Source: Agathobacter sp.
Lineage (GTDB): Bacteria; Bacillota; Clostridia; Lachnospirales; Lachnospiraceae
DNA length: 64,000 nucleotides
Reading direction: 5' to 3'
Assembly: GCA_022772675.1 (NCBI GenBank)
Contig: JALEZW010000030.1
Location: 18,499-82,498, forward strand
The stretch's first letter is position 1; each line of letters begins with the position of its first letter. Shown here one piece after another: positions 27,463 to 36,754 of the stretch. The notes under the pieces were generated by a model. It searched no databases. It was given only the letters and a program-made list of their open reading frames with translations, and had not been told where the DNA came from. The position numbers and the translations under genes were made by a program.

Positions 27463-28554
27463 TTAATCCTGCTCTGCCTCTTCATAGAAAATCTGTATGA
27501 TCAAATCCTGCATAGCATCCTCATCCACATGATACTCTTCATAGGAGACCCCGTCAACCGGTTTCCCCTTTACTGTTTCCCCCGGAACCGTATACATCTG
27601 ATTCTGAGAAAACTCATAATTCATCAGTTCCTCAATAAGACTGGTAAAATCAACGCTGGATACCATATAATCCGCAATGGAATCATATACATGAGTTACT
27701 TTATCCGGATCTCCTGCAGACACCTTCTTTAATTTTTCCATGTAGGCAATGATATACTGTTCTTCCCTGCGGAGCCGCTTCGTTGCACTGCCAAATTCCC
27801 TGGTGTCCCTTCCCCTGAGATAATAGTAAGCCTCTGTACCATCTAAAGTTACTGTTTCCCCTTTTTTGAGCTTAACACCTTTCTCCGGAATTGACATATC
27901 CTGCATCACAGTAAGTTCCACTCCTCCCACAGCGTCATTCATCTGTGGAATAGCCCCCATATTCATGGAAAAATATCCACTGATAGGAATATTTCCAAAC
28001 AATTTCGAAACTGCATCAACCGTTCTGGAACAGCTTATCTTTTTCCCATCTCCAAAGGCGTGCTGTACACAGATCTGTGCGTTAAATGCTCCTAAATCAT
28101 TTCCCTTTTCATCACACAGCTCAATTTCAGTCATGGTATTCCGGTTAATGGAAATCACCTGCAGCTTCTGTGTACGGTTGTTAACCACAAGAAGGAACAG
28201 GGCATCCGACTGTCCGCCTTTCGTATAATCTGATGCCTTATGAACCTTATCCTCTACATCCACGCCCATCATCAGATATGTTTTAACATCCATATTATAC
28301 TGGTAATTCTGTCCCTTATAACTTATGATTCCCTCCTGCCACTTTTCCTGTTCTGTGGAATCCTCCGGTATTGCTGCCTTACTGACTGTCTGCGGCTCAT
28401 AAGCCTGTGATACCGGCACATTCCGGTTCCCTGCATTCTCCGCCTTTGTTTTCACCCCTATGGCAATAACAAATACAAGAACTGCTGCCATCACACCTGA
28501 AATAAAACACAGCATATTATGAACTTTTGTTGATGATTCCCGTATTCTCCTCAT
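27463..28554 (-). CDS. LytR-CpsA-Psr (LCP) family protein
   Basis: A 363-residue extracellular protein with an N-terminal membrane helix (about 13-33) and an LCP domain. Landmarks are MGVDVEDKVHKASDYTKGGQSDAL, the Arg-rich phosphate-binding NRNTMTEIELCDEKG and YYYLRGRDTREFGSATKRLRREEQ. LCP enzymes join teichoic acids or capsular polymers to peptidoglycan. It ends the CpsB-CpsC-CpsD-LCP operon, 11 bp after CpsD, so it probably attaches the polymer that this module controls. Confidence 0.92.
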   Translation of the reverse strand: MRRIRESSTKVHNMLCFISGVMAAVLVFVIAIGVKTKAENAGNRNVPVSQAYEPQTVSKAAIPEDSTEQEKWQEGIISYKGQNYQYNMDVKTYLMMGVDVEDKVHKASDYTKGGQSDALFLLVVNNRTQKLQVISINRNTMTEIELCDEKGNDLGAFNAQICVQHAFGDGKKISCSRTVDAVSKLFGNIPISGYFSMNMGAIPQMNDAVGGVELTVMQDMSIPEKGVKLKKGETVTLDGTEAYYYLRGRDTREFGSATKRLRREEQYIIAYMEKLKKVSAGDPDKVTHVYDSIADYMVSSVDFTSLIEELMNYEFSQNQMYTVPGETVKGKPVDGVSYEEYHVDEDAMQDLIIQIFYEEAEQD

Positions 28555-28565
28555 AAATCTTCCTC

Positions 28566-29315
28566 TTAATCTACTGACTTTTTATCTCCGGAGTTTTCCT
28601 CGGCTCTTCCATAATAGTTTCCATAATAGCTTCCGTAGTAGCCGCCATAATAGCCGCCCTCATAGCCTTTTTTCTTCATTTTAACTTTATTAAGAACAGC
28701 ACCCAGCACCCGCACACCCGATGCCTCCATCTGCTTTTTTACAGTCTGAATCAAGCGGCCGCTTGCCATTCCCTGAGCGATAACAAGAATCGCCCCGTCA
28801 CAGTACTTTGCAATCACTGCTGCATCAATCGCAGCACCAATGGGCGCACAGTCCAGAAGGACATAATCAAAATGCTCCTTTGCAAACTCTAACAACTCTG
28901 TGAAATATTTCTTCTCCAGAATTTCTGTAGGATTCGGAACCGAGGGGCCTGCAAAAATCATGAACATTCCCGGAATCATGGTTCCATACAGCACATCCTC
29001 CAGTTTCTTCTGACCGGAAAGGAAATGGGACAGTCCGTAAATCTCTCCGCCATCTGCTGCCACGGCACGCATACGCCCCACATAAACGGATTTACGCATA
29101 TCAGTATCAATCAGCAGTACCCGCTTGCCCGACTCTGAAAAAGAACGTGCCAGATCCATTGTTACAGTGCTTTTCCCCTCATTCGGAAGAGCAGATGTCA
29201 CAACAATCGTACAGATATCATCACCACAGAACTGGATATTTGTTTTCAGTGCTCTGAGGGATTCCTTCATGGTATAATTCTGTTCTTTTAAATTTCCAAA
29301 TTTAACTGATTTCAT
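28566..29315 (-). CDS. CpsD/CapB-type bacterial tyrosine kinase
   Basis: A 249-residue BY-kinase. Walker A (LPNEGKSTVTMDLA), Walker A' (VLLIDTDMRKS) and Walker B (YVLLDCAPIG) are present. The C-terminal tail is unusually Tyr-dense: GYEGGYYGGYYGSYYGNYYG carries nine Tyr, the autophosphorylation cluster. As in other Firmicutes the membrane activator is a separate protein, CpsC, 5 bp upstream. CpsD phosphorylation controls capsule length and amount; the CpsB-like phosphatase upstream reverses it. Confidence 0.93.
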   Translation of the reverse strand: MKSVKFGNLKEQNYTMKESLRALKTNIQFCGDDICTIVVTSALPNEGKSTVTMDLARSFSESGKRVLLIDTDMRKSVYVGRMRAVAADGGEIYGLSHFLSGQKKLEDVLYGTMIPGMFMIFAGPSVPNPTEILEKKYFTELLEFAKEHFDYVLLDCAPIGAAIDAAVIAKYCDGAILVIAQGMASGRLIQTVKKQMEASGVRVLGAVLNKVKMKKKGYEGGYYGGYYGSYYGNYYGRAEENSGDKKSVD

Positions 29316-29320
29316 CTGCT

Positions 29321-30085
29321 TTACTTCTTTCTCTTTTTCGTTCTGTTCACTTTGGTTTTCTTCTCGCCATCATACTCAGCCTCCTCTAACGGAAGGGTTC
29401 CAAGTACATTCAGTCCGAGTTTCTTCTGCACATCCTCGGCATTCATAATGGTATCGTTAAACAGATACGAAATAACAATTACTGCAACGGCAAGAAACAT
29501 TCCGAGAATACCGCCAATTGCCGTATTCTTTAAAATATTCGGGCTTACCGGTTCCCCGTCCGAATAACCTTTCTGAATAATGCTTGGCGCATCCTGATCC
29601 ATTTTCTGGGAAATAAATGCCACACTCACCCTTGCAATTTCATCTGCAATCGTCTTTGCCATAGACGGATTTTCATCCCTGACCGTAATTTCCAGAATCC
29701 GGGAATTGGCAGGATTGTTCAGTGTCACTTTTCTCTTCAGGGAAGCATAGGTCTTCTGCAGATTTAAATTGGCAATCACCTGTTCCAGAACCGGTCGTCC
29801 CTCTACCACAACCATATAGTCATTTGTCAGATTTGTTCCCGTCTGAATATCTGCCAGACTGGTAATGGAAGTACTCTTTGACAGAACATAAAACTGTGCC
29901 GTGGATTCATACTGGGGCACCATTAAAAATTTACTGATACAGTATGCAATTACTGCCCCCATAATAAGGGCCGCTGCCACCCACTTCCAGTAGGATAAAA
30001 TTTCCAAAAACAAGTCTTTTAAATCAATTTCAATTTCGTCATCATTTTCAACAATAATGCGTTCCTGCTGAACCTGCTGATCCAT
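29321..30085 (-). CDS. CpsC/Wzz-type chain-length determinant and kinase activator
   Basis: 254 residues with two membrane helices (about 32-52 and 194-214) flanking an extracellular helical domain: the Wzz/YveK layout. The N-terminus is acidic (NDDEIEIDLKDLFLEILSYWKW), and the C-terminal tail is basic and Lys-rich (KTKVNRTKKRKK), the part that normally stimulates the CpsD kinase. It precedes CpsD at 5 bp. Confidence 0.92.
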   Translation of the reverse strand: MDQQVQQERIIVENDDEIEIDLKDLFLEILSYWKWVAAALIMGAVIAYCISKFLMVPQYESTAQFYVLSKSTSITSLADIQTGTNLTNDYMVVVEGRPVLEQVIANLNLQKTYASLKRKVTLNNPANSRILEITVRDENPSMAKTIADEIARVSVAFISQKMDQDAPSIIQKGYSDGEPVSPNILKNTAIGGILGMFLAVAVIVISYLFNDTIMNAEDVQKKLGLNVLGTLPLEEAEYDGEKKTKVNRTKKRKK

Positions 30086-30108
30086 ATTGTCTCTCCAATA
30101 TCTTTATA

Positions 30109-30816
30109 TTACTGTATCTCCCCCATCAGAATTTTCGACGGATTTGAGATAAACAGTCTGTCTGCTAAATCATCATCAAATTTCTTTGAAACCATCTCAA
30201 AACATTTTAACATATGACAGGCACGGTTTTTGATTCCATGGCTGTCCGATGCAATCACATCTACATAATCTTCCTTTAACATTTTTTTACAGTAACGTTT
30301 CGATGCACTGCCCTCTAAACCAAGCACGGCATCTGCGTTGACTGTAATCCACACTCCAAGGTTTTTCAATTCCTCTGCTGCTGCCAAATCATAAAGAGCC
30401 TGATACCTTTCCACATGAGCAAGAACCGGAATATAACCATGAAAAATCAGCTCCTGTGACATCTGGTAAATGTAGGAATATTCACTGTCATGGGAATACT
30501 CGCAAAGCACGTAGCGTGTTCCTGCAAGAGTCCTGCACCTGCCGCGGTCAAAGGCTTCCACAATATGGCTGTTCACATGGTACTCTGTTCCCAGGGTAAT
30601 CTTTATACCAAGTCCTTTCGCCACCCCGGAAAGTCTCATAAAGTGTTCTTCTATTTCTTCCTTTGGATACGCAAAAAAACCATGTCTGTAATGAGGTGTC
30701 AGGATTATTGCTGATATCCCCTGATTTTTTGCCTCCTGCAGCATCGCTGCGGATTCCTCTATTGTTTTTGCACCATCATCCACACCATATAAAAGATGGC
30801 AGTGTATGTCTACCAT
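30109..30816 (-). CDS. CpsB/YwqE-type PHP tyrosine phosphatase
   Basis: 235 residues of the PHP family. Metal ligands: DIHCHLLYGVDDG at the start, ILTPHYRHG, VLAHVERYQ and VIASDSHG. It dephosphorylates CpsD-type kinases. The start at 30816 follows AGGAGA, and the 15 extra in-frame codons upstream are not needed. It is first in the operon; the transcript probably begins in the A/T-rich stretch around 30850-30960. No glycosyltransferase gene follows, unlike in classical capsule loci. Confidence 0.92.
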   Translation of the reverse strand: MVDIHCHLLYGVDDGAKTIEESAAMLQEAKNQGISAIILTPHYRHGFFAYPKEEIEEHFMRLSGVAKGLGIKITLGTEYHVNSHIVEAFDRGRCRTLAGTRYVLCEYSHDSEYSYIYQMSQELIFHGYIPVLAHVERYQALYDLAAAEELKNLGVWITVNADAVLGLEGSASKRYCKKMLKEDYVDVIASDSHGIKNRACHMLKCFEMVSKKFDDDLADRLFISNPSKILMGEIQ

Positions 30817-30964
30817 GTAAAGTTCTCCTGAATTTGATACCTGATTATACAGGTAACACATCGATTCAACCGAAAATAGTTACATATGTATTATACTATA
30901 TCGGCACTTTTTGTGCAATCTTTGATAAAATTTTACATTTCCTAATTTTTCCTGTCATCAACAA

Positions 30965-30993
30965 TTGATTTCATGACTCAAATGACGTATAAT
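30965..30993 (+). promoter_or_regulatory. Promoter of the orphan RNA
   Basis: TTGATT (30965-30970), a 17-bp spacer and a perfect TATAAT (30988-30993) on the plus strand. The expected start is near 31000, giving an about 500-nt transcript that ends at the terminator at 31465-31497. A second, weaker TTGACA is at 31017. Confidence 0.65.
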
Positions 30994-30999
30994 GTGTTT

Positions 31000-31497
31000 G
31001 TGAGCGAGAATAATACTTGACAAACTTCGGTTTTCGGGTTACGCTTATGTGAGTCCAAATATGGACGGTACAATATTGACCATCAGGCACAGGCGGTGAG
31101 AGTACCGCACGCACAAACAGATGGATTACTATTACCGGATTGCCGGACTACAGAAGATATATGATAGAATTCAGTTTTTTGTTTTCAGCAAGCGCGATTG
31201 TCCAGCGTAGAAACTGTTTTCCGTACATGGTATGTTTTCTGCCGAAGGCATGACAGGATATAAACCATTTGCGATTGAAGAATTCCTGCGGAGGGTTCTG
31301 ATATTCGTCGAGTGCTCGATCCCCTGCCGGAGAGGTTAAGCTCCGGATAATGCCTAGTTAGTCCGAATACAACGGAACAAAACACAGCAGTTGTTGTCAT
31401 TGTTCGGTATGACGGCGATGTATTGTGGAGAATGAAAAGTAACATATAATGATTGAGTGAATGAAAAACCTGTGTCATTTGACACAGGTTTTTTGAC
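31000..31497 (+). ncRNA. Candidate structured non-coding RNA of about 500 nt, family unknown
   Basis: No gene fits here on either strand. The plus strand has a good promoter, then a series of short hairpins: GTCC-aaatat-GGAC (31053-31066), GCGGT-gagagt-ACCGC (31093-31108), CCGG-attg-CCGG (31135-31146), TCGA-gtgc-TCGA (31308-31319), CCGGAG-aggttaag-CTCCGG (31327-31346) and GTCAT-tgttcggt-ATGAC (31396-31413). It ends in an intrinsic terminator. I do not see the signature strings of RNase P, tmRNA, SRP or 6S RNA. It converges on the response-regulator gene and shares its terminator. Confidence 0.5.
31465..31492. terminator. Bidirectional terminator shared by the orphan RNA and the response regulator
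   Basis: AAAACCTGTGTC-attt-GACACAGGTTTT: perfect 12-bp stem with an A-run before and a T-run after, so it works on both strands. Confidence 0.92.
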
Positions 31498-31503
31498 AGC
31501 TTC

Positions 31504-32193
31504 TTAAAGTTTAAACCGATAGCCTACTCCCCAAATGGTTTCAATGTACTGTGGCTTATTGGTATTCATCTCAATCTTCTCACGGATTTTCTTTATATGA
31601 ACCGTAACTGTGGCAATATCCCCGATGGATTCCATATCCCAGATTTCCCGAAACAGTTCCTCTTTCGTAAATACATGATTCGGATTCTCCGCAAGAAAAG
31701 TTAAAAGATCGAATTCTTTCGTCGTAAACTGTTTTTCCTCACCATTTACCCATACCCTGCGGGCTGTTTTATCGATCTTGATTCCCCGAATTTCTATCAT
31801 ATCATTTTTGGGCATTCCGCTTCCGATCAGGCGCTCATATCTTGCCAGATGTGCTTTCACACGCGCCACCAGCTCACTGGGAGAGAAAGGCTTCGTCACA
31901 TAGTCGTCTGCCCCAAGTCCCAGCCCCCTGATCTTGTCAATGTCGTCCTTTTTTGCCGACACCATGAGAATTGGTGTATTTTTCTTTTCCCGTATCTGTC
32001 TGCAGATTTCAAATCCATCCACCTCCGGAAGCATGAGATCCAGAATATACAGATCAAAATTCTCATTCAGGGCACGCTCAAGTCCGGTCTTTCCATCGTT
32101 TTCAATCTCAACCTCAAAGCCGCTCAGCTCCAGATAATCCTTCTCCAGATCTGCAATCGCAGTCTCATCTTCAACAATCAGTATTCTGCTCAT
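31504..32193 (-). CDS. OmpR-family response regulator
   Basis: 229 residues. Receiver domain with phosphoacceptor Asp in LYILDLMLPEVDG, acidic pair in VEDE and Lys in VTKPFSP. The DNA-binding winged helix follows (about 130-229; EEKQFTTKEFDLL, VTVHIKKIREKI, WGVGYRFKL). It overlaps the end of the sensor kinase gene by 23 bp, which makes the pair certain. The target genes are not identifiable from the window. Confidence 0.95.
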   Translation of the reverse strand: MSRILIVEDETAIADLEKDYLELSGFEVEIENDGKTGLERALNENFDLYILDLMLPEVDGFEICRQIREKKNTPILMVSAKKDDIDKIRGLGLGADDYVTKPFSPSELVARVKAHLARYERLIGSGMPKNDMIEIRGIKIDKTARRVWVNGEEKQFTTKEFDLLTFLAENPNHVFTKEELFREIWDMESIGDIATVTVHIKKIREKIEMNTNKPQYIETIWGVGYRFKL

Positions 32194-33676
32194 TCTTTAT
32201 TACCTCCTGATATTTGCGTATTACAAAGTACATAGTGGTTCCACATCCCTCTTTACTGGTGGCCCAGATTTTGCCGCCATGGTCCTCGATAATCTTCTTT
32301 ACAATGGAAAGTCCGATACCGCTTCCTCCCGTGGCGGAATTTCTCGATGCATCCGTCCTGTAAAACCGGTCGAAAATATAGGGCAGATCCTTTTGGGCAA
32401 TTCCGCGGCCGTTGTCTTCAATTTCCACCTGGATAAAATCCCCCACATCCTTAATCCGGATGTTAATAAACTTTTCTGTCTTATCCATATATTTCACGGA
32501 ATTTCCGATAATATTGTTAATAACGCGGCGAAGCTGCTCCGGATCTGCAATAATGAGCGTATCCATCGTGGCATAATTAAAGTAGGACAGCCCGATTCCC
32601 TTCGCCTCCAAATCCAGTCCGATTTCCTCCACGCAGTCCTTAAAATACTCTGCTACATTCAGTTTTGCGAAATCATAGGGAATGCGGTTCGTATCGATCT
32701 TGGAATACAACGTCAGTTCGTTAATCAGTGTATCCATTTCGTTAGCCTTATTATAAATGGTGCGGACATATTTGTCCACCTTCTCCGGTGTGTTAGCCAC
32801 ACCGTCCATGATACCCTCTGCATAGCCTTTAACAGCCGTAATCGGTGTTTTTAAGTCGTGGGCAATGTTACTGATAAGTGCCCGGTTTTCTTTCTCATTA
32901 CTGAGTTTTTCCTCCGCATTGTCCTTGAGCCTCTGTCTCATCTGTTCAAAAGTCACGCAGAGCTCACCAATCTCATCATCCCCACTGGTATCGATGGAAA
33001 AATCCAGATTGCCCTCCTTAATATTCTCCGCCGCCGTCTGAAGCTTTCTGAGAGGTGTGATCATGCTCCGGTAGATCCAGATCACCATCATAAAAGCTGT
33101 GAGAAGCAAAATAATGAGAATACTGGCAATTCCCCCTGTTATAAACTCCTTGAGTTCCGGTCCGCTGCCCTTAAAGGAGGTCACGATATAGGCACTTCCC
33201 ATTTTTCCTGCTGTCAGCTCAAAATCCGCCTGCTTCACAAGGATGGCATCATCCCTGTCAATATAGGTTCCCGTACCCTGCTTAGAGCCGGTAGTTCCAT
33301 AATCCGGAAGTTCCTGTATTACCCGTTCGTTATCCTGTCCTCCGTTAAATACAATATTTTCCCCCATTCGGACAACAAGATAGGAATATTTCTGTTCCAG
33401 ATCTTCATTTAACGTTTTCTGATAGCTGTCCTCCATCAATTTAGAGGGCATAAATTTTGCTGTCCTTTTCAGTTCCTCAAAATCTGCTGTCGTATAACGG
33501 TTCAACACCTGGACGGAGCTGATAATGCTGTATGCATCCGCATTTTTGATTCCATAAGTTTCCTCCATGGCATGCGCCTGAAAATTACAGAACGCTCCGA
33601 TGGTTGCAGCAGCTAAAAACATCGGAACAAAAATAATAATACAGAATGAAATAATAAGCTTTGTCTTAATCTTCAT
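32171..33676 (-). CDS. Two-component sensor histidine kinase
   Basis: 501 residues: TM1 (about 5-25), an extracytoplasmic sensor of about 150 residues with no family I recognise, TM2 (about 180-200), HAMP, a HisKA dimerisation helix with phosphoacceptor His in SNIAHDLKTPIT, and an HATPase_c domain (N box NNIIGNSVKY, G1 EDNGRGI, G2 GGSGIGLSI). Starts at 33676. It precedes the OmpR-type regulator, an order less common than regulator-first. It lies downstream of metK after a terminator. Confidence 0.94.
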   Translation of the reverse strand: MKIKTKLIISFCIIIFVPMFLAAATIGAFCNFQAHAMEETYGIKNADAYSIISSVQVLNRYTTADFEELKRTAKFMPSKLMEDSYQKTLNEDLEQKYSYLVVRMGENIVFNGGQDNERVIQELPDYGTTGSKQGTGTYIDRDDAILVKQADFELTAGKMGSAYIVTSFKGSGPELKEFITGGIASILIILLLTAFMMVIWIYRSMITPLRKLQTAAENIKEGNLDFSIDTSGDDEIGELCVTFEQMRQRLKDNAEEKLSNEKENRALISNIAHDLKTPITAVKGYAEGIMDGVANTPEKVDKYVRTIYNKANEMDTLINELTLYSKIDTNRIPYDFAKLNVAEYFKDCVEEIGLDLEAKGIGLSYFNYATMDTLIIADPEQLRRVINNIIGNSVKYMDKTEKFINIRIKDVGDFIQVEIEDNGRGIAQKDLPYIFDRFYRTDASRNSATGGSGIGLSIVKKIIEDHGGKIWATSKEGCGTTMYFVIRKYQEVIKNEQNTDC

Positions 33677-33702
33677 AGTAATTACCTGTTTTCTAATAAA
33701 GT

Positions 33703-33734
33703 AATGGGACACAGAAACGGTTCCGTGTCCCATT
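33703..33734 (-). terminator. Terminator after metK
   Basis: AATGGGACAC paired with GTGTCCCATT around a 12-nt loop, followed on the minus strand by ACTTTATT. It separates metK from the kinase gene. Confidence 0.75.
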
Positions 33735-33781
33735 ATAACATTCTTTGCAAAAAATTTTGTTAATTTTTTATGAAAGATATT

Positions 33782-34963
33782 TTACAGATACTTTTTTAAG
33801 GTTTCTGCTTTGTCGGTGACCTCCCAGGGAAGGTTTAAATCCGGGCGTCCAAAATGCCCGTATGCTGCAGTCTGACGGTAAATCGGACGGCGCAGATCAA
33901 GCATCTTAATGATTCCTGCCGGACGAAGATCAAAATTCTCTCTGACAATTTCAACCAGCTTATTATCAGAAATCTTTCCGGTACCGAAGGTATCCACCAT
34001 AACAGAGGTAGGCTCTGCCACACCGATTGCATAGGAAAGCTGGATCTCACACTTCTCTGCCAGGCCTGCTGCCACAATATTTTTTGCCACATAGCGGGCT
34101 GCATAAGCTGCAGAACGGTCAACCTTGGTGCAGTCCTTTCCGGAGAAGGCCCCGCCGCCGTGACGGGCATATCCGCCGTAGGTATCTACGATAATCTTAC
34201 GACCGGTAAGACCGGCATCTCCGTGGGGTCCTCCGATGACAAAACGACCGGTGGGGTTGATAAAGAATTTGGTATCTGAATCAATCATTTCCTTTGGAAG
34301 AACCGGGTCAAATACATACTTTTTAATATCCTCGTGAATCTGCTCCTGTGTCACATCCTCATCATGCTGTGTGGATAATACCACAGCTTCCAGTCTCTTG
34401 GGCTTTCCACTCTCATCATACTCAACAGAAACCTGTGTCTTGCCATCCGGACGGAGATACTTTAAGGTTCCGTCCTTGCGGACCTTAGTGAGCTGCAGTG
34501 CCAGCTTGTGTGCCAGTGAAATCGGATATGGCATAAGTTCCGGTGTCTCGTTGACAGCATATCCGAACATCATACCCTGATCCCCGGCTCCGGTATCCAG
34601 ATCATCCGCCAGGGAGCCTTCCTTTGCCTCTAATGCCCTGTCAACGCCCATGGCAATATCTGCAGACTGCTGATCCAGTGCTACCATAACCGCACAGGTA
34701 TGTCCATCAAATCCCGTCTTTGCATCATTATATCCGATCTCTTTTACCGTCTCTCTTACAATTGCAGGAATATCCAGCTGTGCTTTGGTGGTAATCTCTC
34801 CGGTAACCAGCACAAATCCCGTACAGCTGGCTGCCTCACATGCCACACGGCTCATAGGATCCTGTTCCATGCAGGCATCCAGTATCGCATCGGAAATGGC
34901 ATCACACATTTTGTCCGGATGTCCTTCGGTAACGGACTCGGAAGTGAATAACAATTTTTCCAT
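33782..34963 (-). CDS. metK: S-adenosylmethionine synthetase
   Basis: 393 residues, the standard length. It makes SAM from methionine and ATP. Motifs: [50 protein letters not shown] and [19 protein letters not shown], carrying the ATP, Mg2+ and K+ ligands. Its leader holds a SAM-I riboswitch and terminator, so SAM feeds back on its own synthesis. Begins behind AAAGGAG. Confidence 0.98.
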   Translation of the reverse strand: MEKLLFTSESVTEGHPDKMCDAISDAILDACMEQDPMSRVACEAASCTGFVLVTGEITTKAQLDIPAIVRETVKEIGYNDAKTGFDGHTCAVMVALDQQSADIAMGVDRALEAKEGSLADDLDTGAGDQGMMFGYAVNETPELMPYPISLAHKLALQLTKVRKDGTLKYLRPDGKTQVSVEYDESGKPKRLEAVVLSTQHDEDVTQEQIHEDIKKYVFDPVLPKEMIDSDTKFFINPTGRFVIGGPHGDAGLTGRKIIVDTYGGYARHGGGAFSGKDCTKVDRSAAYAARYVAKNIVAAGLAEKCEIQLSYAIGVAEPTSVMVDTFGTGKISDNKLVEIVRENFDLRPAGIIKMLDLRRPIYRQTAAYGHFGRPDLNLPWEVTDKAETLKKYL

Positions 34964-35031
34964 TTGAATCTCCTTTCGTAAATTGAAATACTCAGTCTTG
35001 AAACGTAACTATTCAGTTGCTTTGAAACAAT

Positions 35032-35180
35032 AAAAAAATCCGCTCGAAAGCGGACCGAATTATTTTAAGATAATCAAATCCCCTTATTGTTCGATTAACT
35101 CGCTCAGGTTGGCACCTTCCATACCGGGGTTGCCGTGACTTCACAGATCCTATGTATCTCCATCACTCTGAATAAGAGAA
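35032..35180 (-). promoter_or_regulatory. SAM-I riboswitch (S-box) with terminator, upstream of metK
   Basis: Read on the minus strand: P1 strand CTCTTATTC, AGAGTGATGG, the conserved CACGGCAACC, AAGGTGCCAA and the closing AATAAG (35083-35179). A terminator TCCGCT-ttcg-AGCGGA plus T7 (35032-35054) follows. When SAM is bound the terminator forms and metK is shut down. The order and conserved bases match the S-box family. Confidence 0.92.
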
Positions 35181-35314
35181 AGCTTACAATATTCAATTTA
35201 ACTATCCATCCGATACCATACTCCAATTTCTTACGGATGTCAAGCCTGAAATATTGACATTTTTCTAAAAAAATTCTATACTTCTTCATATATGTGACAA
35301 ACGGAGAAAACACT

Positions 35315-36466
35315 ATGCGAAAAATTGAGACAAGACAACTGGAAGAGGGAATGATTACCGTAGAACCGGTGGTCACACCGCTGGGGCAGCCGCTGGCACC
35401 GGCCGGTTCCATAATCACCCGGCAGCTGATCAACCGGATGAAGCTGTACCGCGTAGAATATGCAGCCGTAGAGGGAGAGGAGCCGCCGGCACCGGCACCG
35501 GAACCAAAAGTAGAAACCAAACCGGTTAAAGAACCTGCAGAGCCGCCGAAGAAAGAGGCAAAGACCCATGCACAGGAAAGCAAGACCCACTCTCAGAAGG
35601 TCGCCGCTTCCGATGAATTCCACACATTTCAGATTGAATATGTACAGATTGTAGGACTGATGAAGCAGACGTTTACTGCTGCGGTCCAAGAAAATCACCC
35701 GATTGATACCCAATTACTGTTAAGTCAGGTTGCGGATCTGTTCCAGTCAAGGAAAACAATTGTCGAGATGTTTGACATGCTCTACAATATGCGTACAGTG
35801 ACGGATTCCGTCTATGCCCACTGCCTGAACGTGGCTCTGATTTCCAGAATGATTGGCAGGTGGCTCCACTTTGAGCGGCATGAGCTGGATGTACTTACCA
35901 TTGCAGGACTTCTGCACGACATCGGAAAACTCTTAATTCCCGATGAGGTACTAAACAAACCGGGGGCATTAACCGATGAGGAATTTGCCCTGATCAAGAA
36001 GCATCCGAAACTTGGCTATGACATATTAAAACGCCAGACAGAACTGGATTCCCGTATTGCAAAGGCAGCACTTATGCACCACGAGCGCTGTGACGGCAGT
36101 GGATATCCAACCGGTCTGACAGAGGATTTTATTGATAATTTCGCCATGATTGTGGGCATTGCAGATGTTTACGATGCCATGACGGCAGCCCGCTCCTATC
36201 GTGCCCCGCTGTGCCCGTTCCAGGTAATCAGCAACTTCGAGAAGGACGGCTTCCAGAAATACCACACGAAATATATTCTTGTCTTTTTAAAGCAGATTGC
36301 CTCTGCTTATCAGAGCAACCGTGCCATTTTAAGTGACGGAAGAGGCTGTACCATTGTGATGCTGAACCAGAATTCTCTCTCTCGGCCCATCGTACAGTTT
36401 GATGACAATTCGTGTCTGGATTTGTCTACGGCAAGTAAGGATTTGTATATAAAAGCTGTACTGTAA
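35315..36466 (+). CDS. HD-GYP domain protein, probable c-di-GMP phosphodiesterase
   Basis: 383 residues. An N-terminal about 55-residue domain is joined by a Pro/Glu/Lys-rich linker (EPPAPAPEPKVETKPVKEP) to an HD-GYP domain (about 125-330). The signature residues are present: HCLNVAL, GLLHDIGK, HHERCDGSGYP and YDAMTA. HD-GYP enzymes hydrolyse c-di-GMP to pGpG or GMP. It stands alone on the plus strand; the start at 35315 follows GGAG. With the EAL-CBS-GGDEF gene at 44 kb, it indicates active c-di-GMP signalling. Confidence 0.92.
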   Translation: MRKIETRQLEEGMITVEPVVTPLGQPLAPAGSIITRQLINRMKLYRVEYAAVEGEEPPAPAPEPKVETKPVKEPAEPPKKEAKTHAQESKTHSQKVAASDEFHTFQIEYVQIVGLMKQTFTAAVQENHPIDTQLLLSQVADLFQSRKTIVEMFDMLYNMRTVTDSVYAHCLNVALISRMIGRWLHFERHELDVLTIAGLLHDIGKLLIPDEVLNKPGALTDEEFALIKKHPKLGYDILKRQTELDSRIAKAALMHHERCDGSGYPTGLTEDFIDNFAMIVGIADVYDAMTAARSYRAPLCPFQVISNFEKDGFQKYHTKYILVFLKQIASAYQSNRAILSDGRGCTIVMLNQNSLSRPIVQFDDNSCLDLSTASKDLYIKAVL

Positions 36467-36566
36467 TTGTATCTTGGGACATTTGGAATAAACATCAACT
36501 TATTTGGTTTATATATTATGCTTCGCCCCTGCCGGTACAGAACAGACATCCGGTGGATGTCTGCTC

Positions 36567-36656
36567 TGCGCCGACCGGAGCGAAGCGTAGACTTGCGTAG
36601 CAACGGAGCAATTCGTGTATCAAATGAGGGGCAAAATACCTTTTGGCCCTCATATC
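36567..36656 (+). repeat. Copy 1 of an about 80-nt dispersed repeat with terminal hairpin
   Basis: Contains CCGGAGCGAAGCGTAGACTT, GCGTAGCAACGGAGCAATTC and an ATGAGGGGCAAAA...TTTTGGCCCTCAT hairpin (36622-36653). It is almost identical to the reverse complement of 54784-54864. Together with the preceding ACATCC-ggt-GGATGT hairpin it fills the gap before the minus-strand permease gene. It may end both converging transcripts. Confidence 0.75.
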
Positions 36657-36754
36657 ATTATATACGATAATAAAGAAAAGACCAATAATTTTTCTTTATT
36701 TTTTGCAAGATTACCTTTATATAACGCCCACATACCCCAACTTTCTGTAAAAAC

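Noticed and set aside
31000..31497. RNase P RNA, tmRNA, SRP or 6S RNA
   Set aside because: The conserved GAGGAAAGTCC and ACAGAA of RNase P, the tag frame and tRNA-like end of tmRNA, and the SRP GGAA-loop are not visible, and the length is wrong for SRP and 6S.
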